Assembly: GCA_013350335.1 (NCBI GenBank)
Contig: CM023533.1
Coordinates: 29,122,869-29,186,868, forward strand
DNA from: Chimonanthus salicifolius
Lineage: Eukaryota > Streptophyta > Magnoliopsida > Laurales > Calycanthaceae
Length of the DNA: 64,000 nt
Direction: 5' to 3'
Shown in pieces: positions 27,088 through 36,679 of this stretch. The notes beneath the pieces are model-generated. The model did not search any database. It saw nothing but the letters and a program-made list of their open reading frames with translations, and was not told where the DNA came from. The position numbers and the translations under genes were made by a program. How positions within the stretch are numbered: position 1 is the stretch's first letter; the number at the start of each line of letters is the position of its first letter.

Positions 27088-28949
27088 AGAAGGCTGCTAC
27101 CAAAGTCTAGCGGAAAAGGTCAGCGATTCAATGAATTTTGCCAACAAACTCTGTATGTGAGGCCTTAATTGAGACCTGAAAAAATGAGCCAATTACCTAA
27201 TTACAATATCTATTAATCAAACAACCAACAATAATAAATATATGTGTCTGCATGCATGTATGTGAACAGGTGGGTGACACATGTCATCTAAATCAACTGT
27301 GATTACTGGGTTTCCAGTGGAGAGAATGTCTTCACATCAATGTTGGTCTTCAAGCAGCCACCAAGCAAGATCATCTTGACCCAAGAAAAGTTCGGATATA
27401 TGAAGTGAACTTCACTCAAGGAAATCTACAAACGAGTAGAAATTGATAAAAGCAAAATGAGCTGCTGTTAGATTAAACAGACATGATATTGTAAAACCAT
27501 TTTCTCTATCTAATAGGACAAATGTTACAATAATATACATGTTGCGTATTGTCCTACCAAGCACTGAACAGTACGTGTCTGCAGTGCTCATAGCCCAAAA
27601 TGAAATCAGGACCCCTGATTATGAAGACAATTGGGTCAACCCCCAAGAACATGGAGATGACACTGCAGTATTCATAGCCAGGAATGCTTAACATAAAGTT
27701 GAGCAAAAAAGAAATAATCATTAGTCCTGAATACTGAACATATTTTCCAAGACAATGCACAACTCTTGAATGAAACTACATCCATGAAGCATGCATCATT
27801 GTAGCATTTCTCATAGATTGCTCTCAGTGTTCAAGATATTGTAATTAAAACATGAAGGCAGAGACTTACAAGGGCACCAACCCTCAAAGAATGAGGAGGA
27901 ACAAGCACATGATCTGTAAGCAGTAGCCATACTTTCTCATCTAACTCAACAGCCAACCCTTGGTAATAAATGCCGGTGACAATTCCGGTATACCGACCAG
28001 TTTCACCTCTTCCCAAACTCGCCTTTCGTCTGTCCCACACTACTCCCGAGAGTGACATGGACAGATGCAATGCAGCTTGTTCCTTTGTAACAAACATTAC
28101 ATATGATGACGGCTCTTCACCTTGAAGAACAATCAACTTCTTCTTTAAGCCAGTGATTGAAACTACTCGACAGAGCAGCTTTGAAAGTAAAGGGCGCCAA
28201 GTTGAAGTAGGCCCACAGAAGTAAACGAAAACGGGCTTAGTGAAAGAATGGCAACTCTGCCCTTCAATGGGATCATCATTGCTATAAGTTGAACACCCAC
28301 AGATGGTTATCTCTGCAAGGAATCCAATCAAATTCCCGCCATCTGCAGAAGTACTTTGGGCGGTATCTGTACAAAAACTGCGACTGATAATTGTACATGG
28401 AGTGGATAAAACAGGGCTTACCGATTCCAGTCGGCCGTGAATTCGAGAATGGGCAGCCGGATTGTCACACAAAGTAGAAGAAGATGCAGATATCACCGGA
28501 GAAGGATTATTAATCCCAACTGTTGATTCTGGGTACTTCCACCTGATTATCTCAAGCAATCCTCCACCGTTGGATTTGAAGGGGATGAAGTTCCAGGCAT
28601 GAACATGGATCTTCTTGCCGACAATGCGGAAGTCTTTAAGGTCGAGAATAGCGCAGCAGACTGTGGACGCTCCGTCGGTGAAAGAGAAGCAGTAGTTGTT
28701 CAAAGCGCAAGAGTTGGGGACCTTCGGATTGGATTTGTGGGAGAGATTGACGGTTCCGATTAAAATTGCGGGATATTTAAGAGGCTGTAGGATTCTAGGT
28801 GAAGGTGGAGTGTGGAGAGAAGGGCGAGAAATTGGGCGGTGGGGGAAATGCGGAGGTGTGGACGAAGAGATATCGAGAGAAGAGGTGGCTGTGAGGGGGC
28901 GAGAGCGTTGGAGGAGGTCTGAGACGGAGAGGACTTTCAACCCTTCCAT
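12800..28949 (-). CDS. CTC1: CST complex subunit CTC1 (telomere maintenance), complete, 16 exons
   Basis: Exons (minus strand): 28949-27870, 27425-27307, 27163-27101, 26112-26034, 25562-25500, 25415-25338, 24455-24255, 24070-23966, 23365-23078, 22978-22505, 20994-20359, 20273-20182, 19917-19728, 19551-19434, 17159-16825, 12970-12800. All borders are GT/AG and all phases join, giving about 1363 aa with no internal stop. The start MEGLKVLSVSDLLQRSRPLT, the block FRIVGKKIHVHAWNFIPFKS (residues ~150-170) and FKRKFAGTLSEKEILGS (~428-444) match plant CTC1 as I know it. With STN1 and TEN1, CTC1 forms the CST complex, an OB-fold single-strand-DNA-binding assembly that caps chromosome ends and aids lagging-strand fill-in. 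The last exon ends PLTEARSILKEIGIR then TAG; this codon overlaps a possible GT donor (CAG|GTAGTG), so a further exon is not fully excluded. Introns 14 and 15 are large (2.3 and 3.9 kb) and repeat-filled. An in-frame Met lies 62 codons upstream (29135), but conservation favours 28949. Confidence 0.93.
13164..13392. mobile_element. MITE with GTGTTTGGAT termini, in CTC1 intron 15
   Basis: The ends GCTGTGTTTGGATGGGGAG and, in reverse complement, GGCTATGTTTGGATAGGAAG form terminal inverted repeats of a type common in plant MITEs. The interior is an imperfect palindrome of AGGAGAAG and CTTCTCCT words, so a transcript of the intron could fold into a long hairpin. I found no clean target-site duplication, so the superfamily is left open. 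Confidence 0.7.
14445..14648. mobile_element. MITE-like element, GTTTTAAAA termini
   Basis: Left end CATGGTTTTAAAATTCACCC and right end (reverse complement) CAAGCTTTTAAATATCACAC are imperfect inverted repeats. The interior has complementary GACTCGGTCTC / GAGACCGAGT motifs. No convincing target duplication was seen. Confidence 0.45.
17516..17926 (-). mobile_element. tRNA-derived SINE interrupted by a hAT MITE
   Basis: On the minus strand the element begins GCATGGGGTAACTCAACTGG (A-box-like), with B-box-like GGTTTGAGTCCC. It ends in a short A-tail (T run at 17517-17525). Flanks aacaaacaact (17505-17515) and aacaagcaact (17927-17937) look like an 11-bp target-site duplication with one mismatch. 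A MITE occupies 17592-17809. Confidence 0.75.
17592..17809. mobile_element. hAT-type MITE, ATCGGCCGAT family, inside a SINE
   Basis: Flanked by a perfect 8-bp duplication ctcaggat (17584-17591 and 17810-17817). Left end CATCGGTAAAAAAATC; right end in reverse complement CAGGGTTACAAATCTT. The interior is built from GATATCGGCCGATATCTCGG-like words and a CT microsatellite. Removing the element and one duplication copy restores a continuous SINE. Confidence 0.88.
27033..27088. repeat. (AC)n(AG)n microsatellite beside the CTC1 exon 3 donor
   Basis: About 17 AC units run directly into about 10 AG units. In the CTC1 transcript this is a CU-rich then GU-rich tract starting 13 nt into intron 3, just after the donor GTAGCAGCC. 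Such length-variable tracts are known to bind splicing regulators; any effect here is inference. Confidence 0.95.
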
Positions 28950-29740
28950 GAAATTTCTGCACCGGACGAGACTGAGAGCGGGAAGAAGGGTTTGAGACAA
29001 CGGGAAGGTGCGCAATGCGCATACACAAGACAAGAATTCGACTGAGAGCGGGCAGCGCTGCCACTCGAGGGGGCCGGGTTGGGTTTCGGGTTTATATGAG
29101 TTCGAGCTCAGACTATAATTGAAAGACTTGAACATGAGCCCAGACTCGAATTAATCTGAATTATCAAAATTTATATATAGACTTTATCTGTGTTTGAGTT
29201 TCTTTGAGTTTAAAATGAAATTTCTTTTGTGTTAATTATTTAAAATATAAATAATATCAAATTTAAAATTAGATTATATAAAATACAGTTCAAATTTGGA
29301 TTTTCATGTCAAACTCGGACTTTCATGTACTAGGTTAATATTCAAATTTAAGTCTACTCAAGCTTGGGTTAACTCGAACCTAATTTCTTCAGGGTTTTCT
29401 TTTGCAAGCTTTGACGCTTTGAGCTAATTCACAAATTTCAGTTAAAATCAAATTTTTAGTACTCTAGAGACTGAAAATTTTGGCCGACTATTTCAACCAA
29501 AATTCATAATCAGATAAAATCACCAAAATTTATGAAATATGACTAAAATTTGGTTAATTTTTCAAAATATATCTGAAACTTTTGAAATTTGATTGGAACT
29601 TGGCTGGAATTTGACAAACCTTGGCCAATACATTTCTTACTGAAAATCACCAACATTTCCATATTTTATATTTTAGCCATGTCAAAACTGAAATTTTCAT
29701 CAGAAATTTTGGATTTTACCGAAAATTTGCGACTCAAGGT
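28950..29740. promoter_or_regulatory. CTC1 5' flank
   Basis: GC-rich for the first ~130 bp upstream of the CTC1 ATG, then AT-rich. I see no clear TATA box or telo-box (AAACCCTA) in this interval. The transcription start cannot be placed from sequence. Confidence 0.35.
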
Positions 29741-29747
29741 TCGGTAA

Positions 29748-30139
29748 CAGGGGTGCAAGTCTCGGCAAGACCGAGATATCGGTCTATAAAATTCTCTCTC
29801 CTCTTTTGTATTTTTTTTTAAATATCGGTACTTTTTTATTATTTTATTTTTCTGAATTAAAAAATAAATAAATAATCCAAAAGGAAGTTTAAAAAAAAAA
29901 AAACAAAAATATCGGTCAAGATATCAACTCGGTCCCACCACCATTTTGAATTTTTTTTAAAAGACCGATATTATGCAGACCGATATATATCGCCCGATAT
30001 CAGACCGATATATATCGCCGATATATCTGTCATATCGGCCGAGAAAATATTCTGTACAGCCGATGTAATACGTATCAGGCCGATATGATAAGGGACTAAA
30101 AACCCGTGTCATACGTATCGACCGATATTTACACCCATG
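29748..30139. mobile_element. hAT-type MITE, ATCGGCCGAT family
   Basis: Left end CAGGGGTGCAAGTCTCGG and right end in reverse complement CATGGGTGTAAATATCGG are 18-bp terminal inverted repeats with five mismatches. The interior repeats CCGATATATATCGCC-type palindromes around a poly-T/poly-A core. The flanking octamers do not match cleanly, so the target duplication has decayed or the ends are off by a base or two. Confidence 0.75.
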
Positions 30140-30486
30140 ACTTTGGTTAGCCTCTCTACATTCAGGGCTTATTTCTATATTCTCATGTCTTTATCCCCGA
30201 GTGGGAGGTCAAAACTTTCAAGCAACATTCTCTGCCAATGTAAATCTTCATGAAATTAAGAAACTATTTAATAAATGAGTTAAAAGGAGAGTGAGATATC
30301 ACATGAAATATATAGAGAACCATACAAATAGAATGTGTGTGAAATTATTATCTCTTGATCATTTTATCCTAATCAGTTTTGATTAGAAATTAAAATTGCA
30401 GTGATATAAGTTTGTTGATTTTATATAGCTCATTTGATGAGATGGGCATGATTTGATAAAATATGAAATGAGGCCGGGACTTTATC

Positions 30487-30625
30487 TATGAGTGTAGGTT
30501 AATTAGTAATCTCCCGTCTCAATAAGCAAGAAGTATCAAGTTTGAACTCCAGAAGTCTCATCTGGTGTTCCCTAAGGATAGTGGGTATCACTCGAATTTT
30601 TATTTTTTCACCCTTTTTGCCCACC
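30487..30625 (+). mobile_element. SINE, 'TACGCTGGG' family, copy 1 (3' truncated)
   Basis: Shows A-box-like GGTTAATTAGTAATCTCCC, B-box-like AAGTTTGAACTCC and the family word AGTGGGTATCAC. The 3' third is missing or highly changed. Same orientation as the other copies of this family. Confidence 0.6.
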
Positions 30626-31164
30626 CTAAGATATTATTACCGCCGGTGTGTTTATATTCCTTCTTGTCAACTTTAAGCCTAGAAATGCCTTTCAAAATTT
30701 AGGCATGTTTTACAATTATTTTGGAAATTTTGATTTTCTCAATGATTCTTATTTGAATTAAAAATATTTTCCTCGTTTTTTAATTTTTTTAAATTTTAAT
30801 TTAAATTCAGGTCTAGTCGAGTAGAATAATGAAATAAAATTTTATTTTTAATAGAAATAAAAATCATCCACATAGACAAAAAAACTCCCTAGTAATTCTG
30901 CATTCTATTCTCAATAAAAGGAAAGTTCATTGATTATTGAAATTATAAAATATACCAAATCAATTTGAAAGTACAAATAAAACAAGAGAATGCCTCAATC
31001 TAGAGATCTTACAAAGCCATATGATACCATTAAATCTTATTTCATTTGTATTATTGGAGATGACTTTCAAGAAAAAAAAAGTAGATTATAGACTAATTTG
31101 GATTGTTTTGATGAGGCACTTTAGAACAATTTCATGGTTAAAATTTTCATTTCATTCATAAGAT

Positions 31165-31355
31165 GCACTGTAGCACTCCACCCAATCCCACATCGGTTGG
31201 GAGCTTGGGTGCTAGGGGTTTTATTTGAGAGGGGACAACTTTTCCCATTGTGAGGCCTTTTGAACCTGATCATGTGGGTTAGGACCCAAAGCAAAACCGT
31301 GCGGGTCAAGTAAAGCCCAAAGAGGACAATATCACGATGGAATAAGATCAAGTTG
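31165..31355. repeat. dispersed repeat carrying TCCCACATCGG and GAGGACAATATC
   Basis: The words atcccacatcggttgggag and cccaaagaggacaatatcac, about 150 bp apart, are shared by a very common plant dispersed repeat (recollection). RTCCCACATCG is also the upstream element of plant snRNA genes, but no snRNA-like transcript follows. I therefore call it a repeat, class uncertain. Confidence 0.5.
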
Positions 31356-31499
31356 TCACATGCACTTAGAGACACTAGGTTTGATTGCATCCTCTCTTAA
31401 ATTAAGAAAACACTAAGAGAGACCTCTTGAATATGTGACTTTATGGAAAATCAAAACATAAATAAAAAAACTTAAAATTTAATTAAACTTCATCACACA

Positions 31500-31670
31500 T
31501 GGGTGACTGGTTAACCTCCTGTCTTAAGAAGAGGAAGGTGTCAAGTTCGAGCCCTCGTGGCCTAATTTGTTGTACCCTAAGAGCAATGGGTATCACCCAT
31601 GAAGATTTTCCGCTGGATTTTCCACATTTTCCCACATGTAAATTCTAGAAATAACTCATAATGATAAAGA
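31500..31670 (+). mobile_element. SINE, 'TACGCTGGG' family, copy 2
   Basis: Near full-length: A-box-like GACTGGTTAACCTCC, B-box-like CAAGTTCGAGCCC, body GCAATGGGTATCACCCATGA, 3' words CCGCTGG and CCCACATGTAAATTC. No target-site duplication identified. Confidence 0.7.
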
Positions 31671-31699
31671 GAATACAAACACACCAAAACCAAGTTTGC

Positions 31700-33100
31700 A
31701 TTCAGACATCTTGAATATGTGACTTTACACTATGAAAAATCAACATATGAACAAATAGAAAAACCTAAAATTTAATTACTTGACACAAAATAACATAATA
31801 AAAGAAAGCTAGAAATCTCTTATGAGATGAGCTGCATCCAATAAATGACAAGAAGTCGACTATAGATGGCATCATTGAAGGTACTCATCTCTTGTTTGTC
31901 TTCTCTCAATGTCTTTGAACTTGGTTTGCCCCTTTTCCATTATTCCCATCTACAGATCTGAATTCCTCCTTCATGTTGTTGTTTCTTCATGTCCCTGGCA
32001 TTGGGCAGTGAACAAAAGCGTGGGATATGATCAAGCATCCAGCAAACGAGTCCTTGGTTGGGCTTTCCTTCATTGAGTACCATTCCCAATTTGCTCGCTC
32101 TCTAGCTTCGCTTCTCTTCTCTTCTCTTCTATCCCTCTCATTTCTCTGTAATTTCCTGCTTTTCTGTCTTTCGGCAGTTATTTGGGTTAACAACCCATTT
32201 TTTCTTTAGATTGGAAATGACCTGAATTTTTAGGTTTGATTTGGCCTAATTTTTTTCTAATGTTGGATAAAATAGACATGCCACTCTTGCATTTGGAGTG
32301 ATCCAGAATTCCTTTCGATTTTATTTTACCGATTCAGTTCTGGTTATTGCCACCATTAATCATGAGTGGGAGAGGGAATGCCAGGAAACAGTATCTTAAT
32401 TCCCACCCGAAGTATTTCTGTTCTGTTTTGACAAAAAAAAAAATTCTCTCTACCGACAAAACTGTAATAAAATCCACACCACCGAATGGATATTCACTTC
32501 TCTCTACTACTTTCTACTCTCTGTTTGGCACTTGCCTTTCATTCCCTATATTTGCAGGAGAATCCTCAAGCTTTTCACACTCTTCTTCTAATCTGAGGCT
32601 CTGAGCTTCACTCCACAAACTCTTGTTTTTCTTCTTCTTCCCTCCTGTACTTTGGCAGCTTTCGACTAAATTTGAGAGGTAATCAGAGTCTTATCTGCTT
32701 GAAAATTTGATCAATTTTCAAATTCACACCTCGCTTATATCGTCTTATCTTCTTTTACAGAATTAGGAATCAATTATAGAAAAGGTGGAATTATGATGGT
32801 TTTGGAAGCCGTGTCAATCATCTTTAGATTGAGTTACACAAATAGGGAAATAGAAGTTTTAACAATTAAAATTTGTATCTCATAAATTAGAAGAGAACCA
32901 ATGAAATGGATTTATATTGAACAATAATGAACCTCCACTCTTTCTTCTCTTTATAGTCTTAAAGAAAGAAAAAGAAAGTCCATGCATTAGAGAAATTAGA
33001 AGAGAATCAAACCATCTCTACCCTTTCTTCTTCTTCTGCTGGTTTAGAAAAAAAGAAATACAAAGCCCACATTCTTGAAAGAGAAAGTAAATCACTTGGG
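31700..33100. other. spacer with CT-rich stretch resembling a plant leader; no gene identified
   Basis: 32090-32200 and 32580-32690 are strongly pyrimidine-rich on the plus strand, like plant 5' leaders, and gagaggtaatcag near 32676 could be a donor. No following coding exon was found, so I do not call a gene. Confidence 0.3.
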
Positions 33101-33125
33101 CAACGAGTGAAGTTGCCTGCCACCT

Positions 33126-33852
33126 CTAACAAAGGTAGGAACAACAGAAGAAATCAAAGAAGTTCTCGGCACATTCGTAACAACAGGAGCAGCTGCAGGA
33201 AAATATTCAGAAAAATTACAAACCTACAGTCATACAAGAGAGAGGATGTGTTTGGATGAGGGGTAGAATGGTGAAAATGAAGATAACTCTCGTTTACACG
33301 CCTCTTTGGCAATGAAAGAAAGGAACAAAAATATCTCAAGTTTTTCCTTTCCAACATAAATTCAAAAACCCTATCACTTATAATAAGTTTTTTTTTTTTT
33401 CCTCTTATACCTTTTTACTGTAGCAATGAAACAAGATAAGGAACCCGTGTTAAGAAAACTCTTGACCCAACCCTTAGGGGTTAGTTCGATGGCCAATTCC
33501 CACCATTTGTGGAGGTCTTGAGATCAACCCTCTCTCAATACGAAAATGGTCACTCCCATTAGTTCTGTACCTGAGTAAATTGGGAAGTTTACACATATTT
33601 TAAAGAATAGTTGGGATACCCTGAAAATTCATATAAAATGCTTAGATATCTTGCTCCTCAACCCAAAAAAAAAATAGAAAACCCTTAACCCTGCATAAGA
33701 AAAATTCCTACAAAATTTACCTCATTCAAAAACACAGCGAGAGAGAAGGAGAAAGAAAAGAAAAGGTTGAAAGTTGAAACGAGTTACCATTCATAGACAA
33801 TCCTATCTTGTGCATCGTCTGCAGACATCTCCTGGGCAGGGGGTGGTTCCAT
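33126..33852 (-). CDS. candidate two-exon gene for a 43-aa Cys-rich peptide
   Basis: Exon 1 (33852-33788) encodes MEPPPAQEMSADDAQDRIVY plus Glu and ends TG|GTAACT. Exon 2 (33192-33126) follows a CTGCAG acceptor and reads CCSCCYECAENFFDFFCCSY then LC and TAG. The product would have an acidic, Pro-rich head and a Cys- and Phe-rich tail with 8 Cys in the last 22 residues. This recalls plant cysteine-rich tail (CYSTM-like) small membrane-associated proteins, but family membership is inference. A TATA-like TTTATATTTT lies about 40 nt before the ATG, and the leader is purine-rich. A different acceptor (CTGTAG at ~33230) would instead give a Leu-rich hydrophobic tail; the Cys-rich frame is favoured because of its composition. 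Confidence 0.5.
33470..33612 (+). mobile_element. possible degenerate SINE in the intron of the Cys-rich candidate
   Basis: GGGGTTAGTTCGATGGCC (A-box-like) followed by GAGATCAACCC (B-box-like) suggests a tRNA-derived SINE head. The tail is unclear and no target duplication was found. Confidence 0.35.
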
Positions 33853-34603
33853 CTCACCCTTTCTCTGTCTCTCAAAATTCAACTCCAAAATATAAAAGGA
33901 AGAGGGCAGTGATGACTGATAGTGCTGAATACGCTTTTTACTCTCTGGAGTTTGTCTTGGAGTTTATGTACAGACAAAAGCACGCATGCTAACAGTAACA
34001 AATCTTGGCCCAAATCCGAAATTTCTGCCTTAGACGTAGGCTAAAGTATTAATTTTAGAAATATTAGTTTTTTATTATTATTTTCAGAAAAAGAATCTGT
34101 AAAGACTGCACAATTTCTGATATCACCAATGACAATAGTTTAGATTTAAATTTGTCATTATACAATTTTAAAAACCACCTTTGGCTTACAATTTGGTCAA
34201 ATTTTAAAAATTTCGGTTATATTTTAAAATTTTCAATAATTTAACCCATTTACAAAATTGATAGCTGATAAATCGAAATATTAGGCAAAGCTTTTCAGTC
34301 TTGCTTGGATAAAAAATTGATTTTAACTGAAATTTTTATTCAATGCATGCATGTTTAACTCACCTAGAAAAAATATATAATAATAATAGTAAAATAATAA
34401 TCAATAGAGAATAAAAAGTCAGTATTACTCTATTTTAAATATTCAACGTTTTGAAATCAATATTTAAATCTTTAAGGGGAACAAATCTTATGATTTTTTT
34501 TTCAAAAATTAAATTTGAAATATTGAAAATATTTCTGTCATTTTTCCTTAATTGCATAAGCTATCTATTTATTGACTCATTTAGATTTTTATCTATTTAT
34601 ATA

Positions 34604-34816
34604 TTTTTTTTTTTTTTGACCGAAGGTGTCTAAGTGTCACGTTCGACTATTCCTTCGGGGCACATGCATGCCTCCCTGCACACACATATATGATTCATGT
34701 GATGGGAAAATCTTTCCATGGAGAGTACCCTCTAAAGGGACTGGCCTTGTATTAACACCAAGACCTTGTCATAAAGGGCAAGAGTCTTGACCGTCAAGCC
34801 AACACCCTTTCCTGAT
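34604..34816 (-). mobile_element. SINE, 'GCACACAC' family, with 13-bp target-site duplication
   Basis: Flanked by a perfect 13-bp repeat atctatttatata at 34591-34603 and 34817-34829. The T-run just inside the left repeat is the poly-A tail of a minus-strand element. Degenerate A/B boxes lie at the right end. The body is similar to the SINE at 61947-62164. Confidence 0.85.
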
Positions 34817-34840
34817 ATCTATTTATATAGTTGTTATCAG

Positions 34841-34865
34841 TTATTATTATTATTATTATTATTAC
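34841..34865. repeat. (ATT)n microsatellite
   Basis: Seven to eight uninterrupted TTA/ATT units just right of the SINE at 34604-34816. Confidence 0.9.
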
Positions 34866-35221
34866 CTGGCCGAATCTTCGAGTCCTTCGACTCTCAAAAC
34901 GGCAACTCATACATGAGTCTTCTAATTTTCCTAATGGGTTTCCAAATATTTGTATTTTATTTTCTTCTAAAATTTGCAAAATACATATCAATTTATATGT
35001 CTCTAGTCACCCTAGAGTCTATCCTAATCAAACTCTAAGTCTAAAGTCCTAAATAACTCTTGCATTACTAAACTTGAATTTATTTTTCATTGGATAATAA
35101 AAAATAAACTACGACAAATCTAATCTAGTAGCATAAACTAATTGAGCAAAATCCTAATTACTACCAAAGTTTAAACTCTCATAATTTGAGTGCAAACTTA
35201 GCATTACATTTATCCAACGTT

Positions 35222-35330
35222 GGATAGTTCAATTAGGTTATCTCCCGTCTCAGGAAGTGAGAGGTCGCTAGTTCGAGTCCTAACGGCATAAACTGAGAGT
35301 GTCCTATGTAGGTAGGGGGCGCAATGGAAT
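35222..35330 (+). mobile_element. SINE, 'TACGCTGGG' family, 5' half
   Basis: Contains the head of the family: GGTTATCTCCCGTCTCAGG, GTGAGAGGTCG and B-box-like TAGTTCGAGTCC. The tRNA-unrelated 3' half is absent. Confidence 0.6.
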
Positions 35331-35944
35331 TAAGAGAAGTGGGTTTGTAGATTAGGCCTTGTCAAGTGGGCTTCTAAGTTGAGTTGGCTTTGGGCTTGGG
35401 CCAGGCTCAAACTGGATTGGGTCTGGTGGTTATTTCAAGCTGACCCAAATTCCAGCCAAGGGAGAAACTAATATCCCTATGGAATCAAAATTCAGAAATC
35501 TTGTGGATGCAGGGAATTTAGGAGGTTTCAATTTCACTGAGAAATTCGATGCCCCAAACAGGGGCTATTACAAAGATCCCAAGTAATATTAGGTTAGGTT
35601 AATATATTTAAATAATTAAGAGTTGAAATGGTATTTGAAAAGAATTAATCTAATTTAAAAAAAAATCTACCTAAATACAGTGAGACTAATCCAATGAACA
35701 TATGAAATTATGGGCAAACCTCGTTTATTGAATAAACTCGAAAGAAGTCCAACTTCTAAAAGCTTAAATCGACTGAACTACTGGTATGAATTTTGTCATG
35801 TTGCATGAAAGCATGAAAATAAGATTAGAATAGAAATGATTTTGTAAATTTTCAGAACAAGTCGACAACGAAGCATGAATGTACTTGTTACTCAATAGAA
35901 GAGGAAGAAAGCAAGAAACAGAGTAAAAATAAAGAAGAAAAAAC

Positions 35945-36676
35945 CTATGTTGTGTTCCTCCGTATATCAACCAAGTTCCGAATCTTCTTCAAAGTGCTCT
36001 TCATTAGGGAAAAAGCTTCCCTCTTCTTGTATTTCTCTTCTTCCTCTGCTATCGTCTTCCTCTCCATCCTCTCCACAAGGTCGGTGTTAGAGACCAACAA
36101 GCTTGCAATGATGGAGCTAGAATCGTCGGCCATGGAATCGACCCGCCTCTCCCTCTCTGTTTTCTCTTCTAAAAGCCCATCTCTCTCCCTCCTCAGCTCC
36201 CGTACCTCTTCCAGGCTCTCTTCGTTGCTCCTCTCCAGGCCCTGAATTTCAGAAATCAGTCTTTCTGACTCATCCCTCTGCAATTCGACTTCCTTCCGAA
36301 GGGCGTCCCTTTCTGACTCCAAACGTTTCTGGGTGGAGATGTTATCGGAAATTAGAGTGTTGGAGCTTCTCTCAATCTCCCTTTTCTCGATTTGCAGACG
36401 TCGGATCTCTTCTTGGTATTCTTGGGTCATCTTCTCCAGGTGGAAGACTCTTTGCTGCAACCTTTCCTTATCTTGAATTGGATTCTTCGTTTCGTTTTCC
36501 GGCTTCTGATATTCCTCTTCCATGTTTTTCTTTGAGAGAGCGCTCCTAAGGAATGAAGAAACTGAAGAAGACTCTGTATTTTCAAGGCGCAATGGATGTT
36601 TACGGCGACGGCTGACGGCTGACCAAAGTAGATTCCTTTGTGACCCTTTTTTACCTTTGTCTGTATAATCACCCAT
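35945..36676 (-). CDS. intronless coiled-coil protein, 243 aa
   Basis: One open frame from MGDYTDKGKKGSQRNLLWSA to RNLVDIRRNTT. Residues ~55-180 are almost continuous heptad-type helix rich in Glu, Arg, Lys and Leu (for example ERDALRKEVELQRDESERLI), predicting a long coiled coil. The basic, Ser-rich N-terminus (SRRRKHPLR) and a short basic C-terminus flank it. A second Met (MEEEYQKPE, residue 52) could be the real start. There is no signal peptide or membrane segment. It resembles in style, not clearly in sequence, the duplicated coiled-coil genes at 44.6 and 50.8 kb. No function can be assigned. Confidence 0.65.
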   Translation of the reverse strand: MGDYTDKGKKGSQRNLLWSAVSRRRKHPLRLENTESSSVSSFLRSALSKKNMEEEYQKPENETKNPIQDKERLQQRVFHLEKMTQEYQEEIRRLQIEKREIERSSNTLISDNISTQKRLESERDALRKEVELQRDESERLISEIQGLERSNEESLEEVRELRRERDGLLEEKTERERRVDSMADDSSSIIASLLVSNTDLVERMERKTIAEEEEKYKKREAFSLMKSTLKKIRNLVDIRRNTT

Positions 36677-36679
36677 TTA

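Noticed and set aside
28950..29135. Upstream in-frame Met extending CTC1 by 62 residues
   Set aside because: MEGLKVLSVSDLL matches the usual plant CTC1 start; the extension has no recognised similarity.
31186..31250. Possible snRNA gene promoter (RTCCCACATCG element)
   Set aside because: No snRNA-like sequence follows and the surrounding words belong to a common dispersed repeat.
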